Assembly: GCA_036524115.1 (NCBI GenBank)
Contig: DATDCY010000311.1
Span: forward strand, 1-23,737
Reading direction: 5' to 3'
DNA from: a bacterium
GTDB taxonomy: Bacteria > JAUVQV01 > DATDCY01
Length of the DNA stretch: 23,737 nt
The translations under genes were made by a program, and so were the position numbers. The notes below the pieces were generated by a model, which was not told where the DNA came from, ran no database searches, and was given only the letters and a program-made list of their open reading frames with translations. This document shows positions 22,536-23,737 of this stretch, piece after piece (the stretch's first letter is position 1; every line of letters starts with the position of its first letter).

Positions 22536-23048
22536 CTACTGAGAAATGTCCACCCGAATGCCCTCGCCGCCGTGCGTCACCGCGGTGATGGCTAGATGCC
22601 TGGAGATTCCCTGAGAAGTCACATCCAGGCTGCTCTGCCCGGGGCTCCGCACGGTGATCCTGACTTCATTTCCTTGCCCTGGAGTTACCGTCACCATCGC
22701 AGGATCGGATGGTATCCATGTCGGGCGTATGTCCAGCGGCCTTCCCTGTGCATCAACACCTTGGGCTCTGGCCTCCAATGTCAGCTCTCGTCCTCCCTGG
22801 GCAAAGGTGAATGTGGGAGGCGAAACCCAGCGCTCGCCCCCATAGGAGGGCCCGTTCATCCTGAAGTCCAGCTTGAAGGAAACAGTGATGGCGGCGAGCG
22901 CATCCGGCTGGGTATTGCCGTCAGCTATTCCGGGACCAGGGGCGCTCAAGGCCGGGGAGCAACTTGCCGACAACAGCAGTGAAGCGGCGAGCGCCGGGAT
23001 CATCACCCGGCGCGCCGCCGCTTCGAGTCGGTGTTTCTGGTTCTTCAT
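22536..23048 (-). CDS. Predicted lipoprotein with an Ig-like (BIG2-like) region
   Basis: This 170-residue protein has a basic N-terminus, a hydrophobic segment and a lipobox (LLSASC, Cys about residue 29), so it is probably lipidated and held at a membrane. The rest is predicted beta-rich. The last 80 residues show a BIG2-like rhythm: PTWIPSDPAMVTVTPG, then ITVRSPGQSSLDVTSQG, then HLAITAV. I do not recognise the N-terminal half (YGGERWVSPPTFTFAQGG). It lies upstream of the FKBP gene on the - strand. Role unknown. Confidence 0.75.
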   Translation of the reverse strand: MKNQKHRLEAAARRVMIPALAASLLLSASCSPALSAPGPGIADGNTQPDALAAITVSFKLDFRMNGPSYGGERWVSPPTFTFAQGGRELTLEARAQGVDAQGRPLDIRPTWIPSDPAMVTVTPGQGNEVRITVRSPGQSSLDVTSQGISRHLAITAVTHGGEGIRVDISQ

Positions 23049-23066
23049 GCTCGATCCAAGCTTCCC

Positions 23067-23104
23067 CTGCCCACCCCCTCCCCGGGAAGGGAGAGGGTGG
23101 GCAG
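23067..23104 (-). terminator. Strong hairpin between the peroxidase-like gene and the lipoprotein gene
   Basis: CTGCCCACCC (23067-23076) pairs perfectly with GGGTGGGCAG (23095-23104). After one mismatch five more pairs follow (CTCCC/GGGAG-type, 23078-23082 with 23089-23093), leaving a 6-base loop. It begins about 20 bases after the - strand stop at 23125. No T tract follows, so it may be a terminator or mRNA-stabilising hairpin. Confidence 0.55.
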
Positions 23105-23124
23105 AGAGAAGAGCTCAGGTTCCT

Positions 23125-23737
23125 CTAGTGGCAGTACTGGCTGACCACGCCGCCCGCGTAGTCACAGGCGGCGCTGCCGGGATTCGCGTCGGTGCCCGAG
23201 ACTCTCACCTTCGTCAGGTTCAGGAAGGCCGGCTCCGGGGTCAGTTGGCCGGCGGCACCCACCGCCGACACGCTGCGGAACATCGTCGAGTTCGCCAGCA
23301 GCGCACCGCGGCCGAGCGTGTTGTCGGGCGCCAGGCCATCCACCGGGATGATCACCTCGGGGTGATCGAAGGGCGCGCGGTCGAACCGGTTGCGCTCGTC
23401 GGTGAGCTCCAGCAGGAAGTCCACGAGGGCGACCTCCTCGTCCTCGTTGAGGTTCGACTGGATCTCGATGTTCTGGTTGGTCAGGTTGAAGTCGCGGTGC
23501 TCGGCATTGCTGATCGGGAAATCGCCGCCTCGGACGTAGAAGTCCACCACCTGGCGCAGCGTCAGCTTGCCGCCGTTGTGGAAGTACGGGCCGGTGAGCT
23601 CGACGTTCCGGAGCTGGGCCGCCTTGAAGCTGCCCAACCTGCCGACCCGGTTCGGGTCGGGCCAGGTGCCCATCATCGCGGTTTCGATTTCGATCTGCTC
23701 GGCGCCGGCGGCGTTCAGCACTTCCGCCGCGATGTTC
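23125..23737 (-). CDS. Cytochrome c peroxidase/MauG-family protein, C-terminal part
   Basis: About 204 C-terminal residues are seen; the frame is open to the right window edge, so the GTG at 23721 is not the start. The segment GRLGSFKAAQLRNVELTGPYFHNGGKLTL is the signature of the C-terminal heme domain of diheme cytochrome c peroxidases (FK.P.LRNV..T.PYFHNG), followed by the VVDFYVRGGDFP region and DEEVALVDFLLELTDERN. The heme-binding CxxCH motifs would lie in the missing part. After the usual family end (about FDHPEVIIP) there is an extra C-terminal tail with two cysteines and a final His (SQYCH). It is probably periplasmic. The exact subfamily is undecided. Confidence 0.85.
   Translation of the reverse strand, partial: NIAAEVLNAAGAEQIEIETAMMGTWPDPNRVGRLGSFKAAQLRNVELTGPYFHNGGKLTLRQVVDFYVRGGDFPISNAEHRDFNLTNQNIEIQSNLNEDEEVALVDFLLELTDERNRFDRAPFDHPEVIIPVDGLAPDNTLGRGALLANSTMFRSVSAVGAAGQLTPEPAFLNLTKVRVSGTDANPGSAACDYAGGVVSQYCH

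Overview
The window is high-GC bacterial DNA in three blocks of different character. By eye, bases 1-9676 are extremely GC-rich and coding-dense. They carry a Wood-Ljungdahl (reductive acetyl-CoA) gene cluster, all on the + strand with short gaps or start/stop overlaps: acsD (5' end outside the window), acsC, a CooC-type nickel-insertion ATPase, acsE, a selenocysteine formate dehydrogenase, and three NuoE/HndB/NuoF-type electron-transfer subunits. This points to an anaerobic bacterium with acetyl-CoA synthase/CODH chemistry and selenocysteine incorporation. Lipobox and diheme-peroxidase genes at the far end suggest a Gram-negative cell. I would guess a Desulfobacterota-like or related uncultured lineage, but the sequence does not settle the taxonomy.

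Bases about 9677-14721 are an island of lower GC. It opens with a large hairpin after nuoF and a dispersed repeat. A divergent xre-immA regulator pair follows on the - strand, and opposite it lies a compact operon for a bacterial ubiquitin-like system: an 86-residue Ub-like protein of the Multi_ubiq type, an E2-fold protein with no cysteine at all, and a JAB-peptidase/E1 fusion. Next come a decayed nuoF fragment and a second copy of the dispersed repeat. After that is a stand-alone proteasome-beta-like Ntn hydrolase, recognisable by Thr after Met and Asp at the equivalent of position 17, translationally coupled to a 65-residue unknown protein. A Ub-like modifier with E2/E1/JAB partners, a few hundred bases from a proteasome-like protease, is the most interesting part of the window.

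Bases 14946-21695 are a type I restriction-modification locus in the order hsdR, hsdS, rhuM-fic, hsdM, with a RhuM/Fic-domain protein nested inside it. With the island this looks like an accessory, defence-type region inserted beside the core carbon-metabolism operon.

Bases 21757-23737 on the - strand carry an FKBP-type peptidyl-prolyl isomerase with a signal peptide, a lipoprotein with an Ig-like (BIG2-like) region, a strong hairpin, and the C-terminal part of a cytochrome c peroxidase-family protein cut by the window edge.

In the first block AcsE moves the methyl group from methyl-tetrahydrofolate to the corrinoid protein AcsC/AcsD, and the CooC-like ATPase would help load nickel into the CODH/ACS enzyme encoded elsewhere. 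The formate dehydrogenase with its NuoE/HndB/NuoF-like partners couples CO2/formate to NAD(P)H and probably ferredoxin at the start of the same pathway. No tRNA, rRNA, CRISPR array or transposase gene was found.
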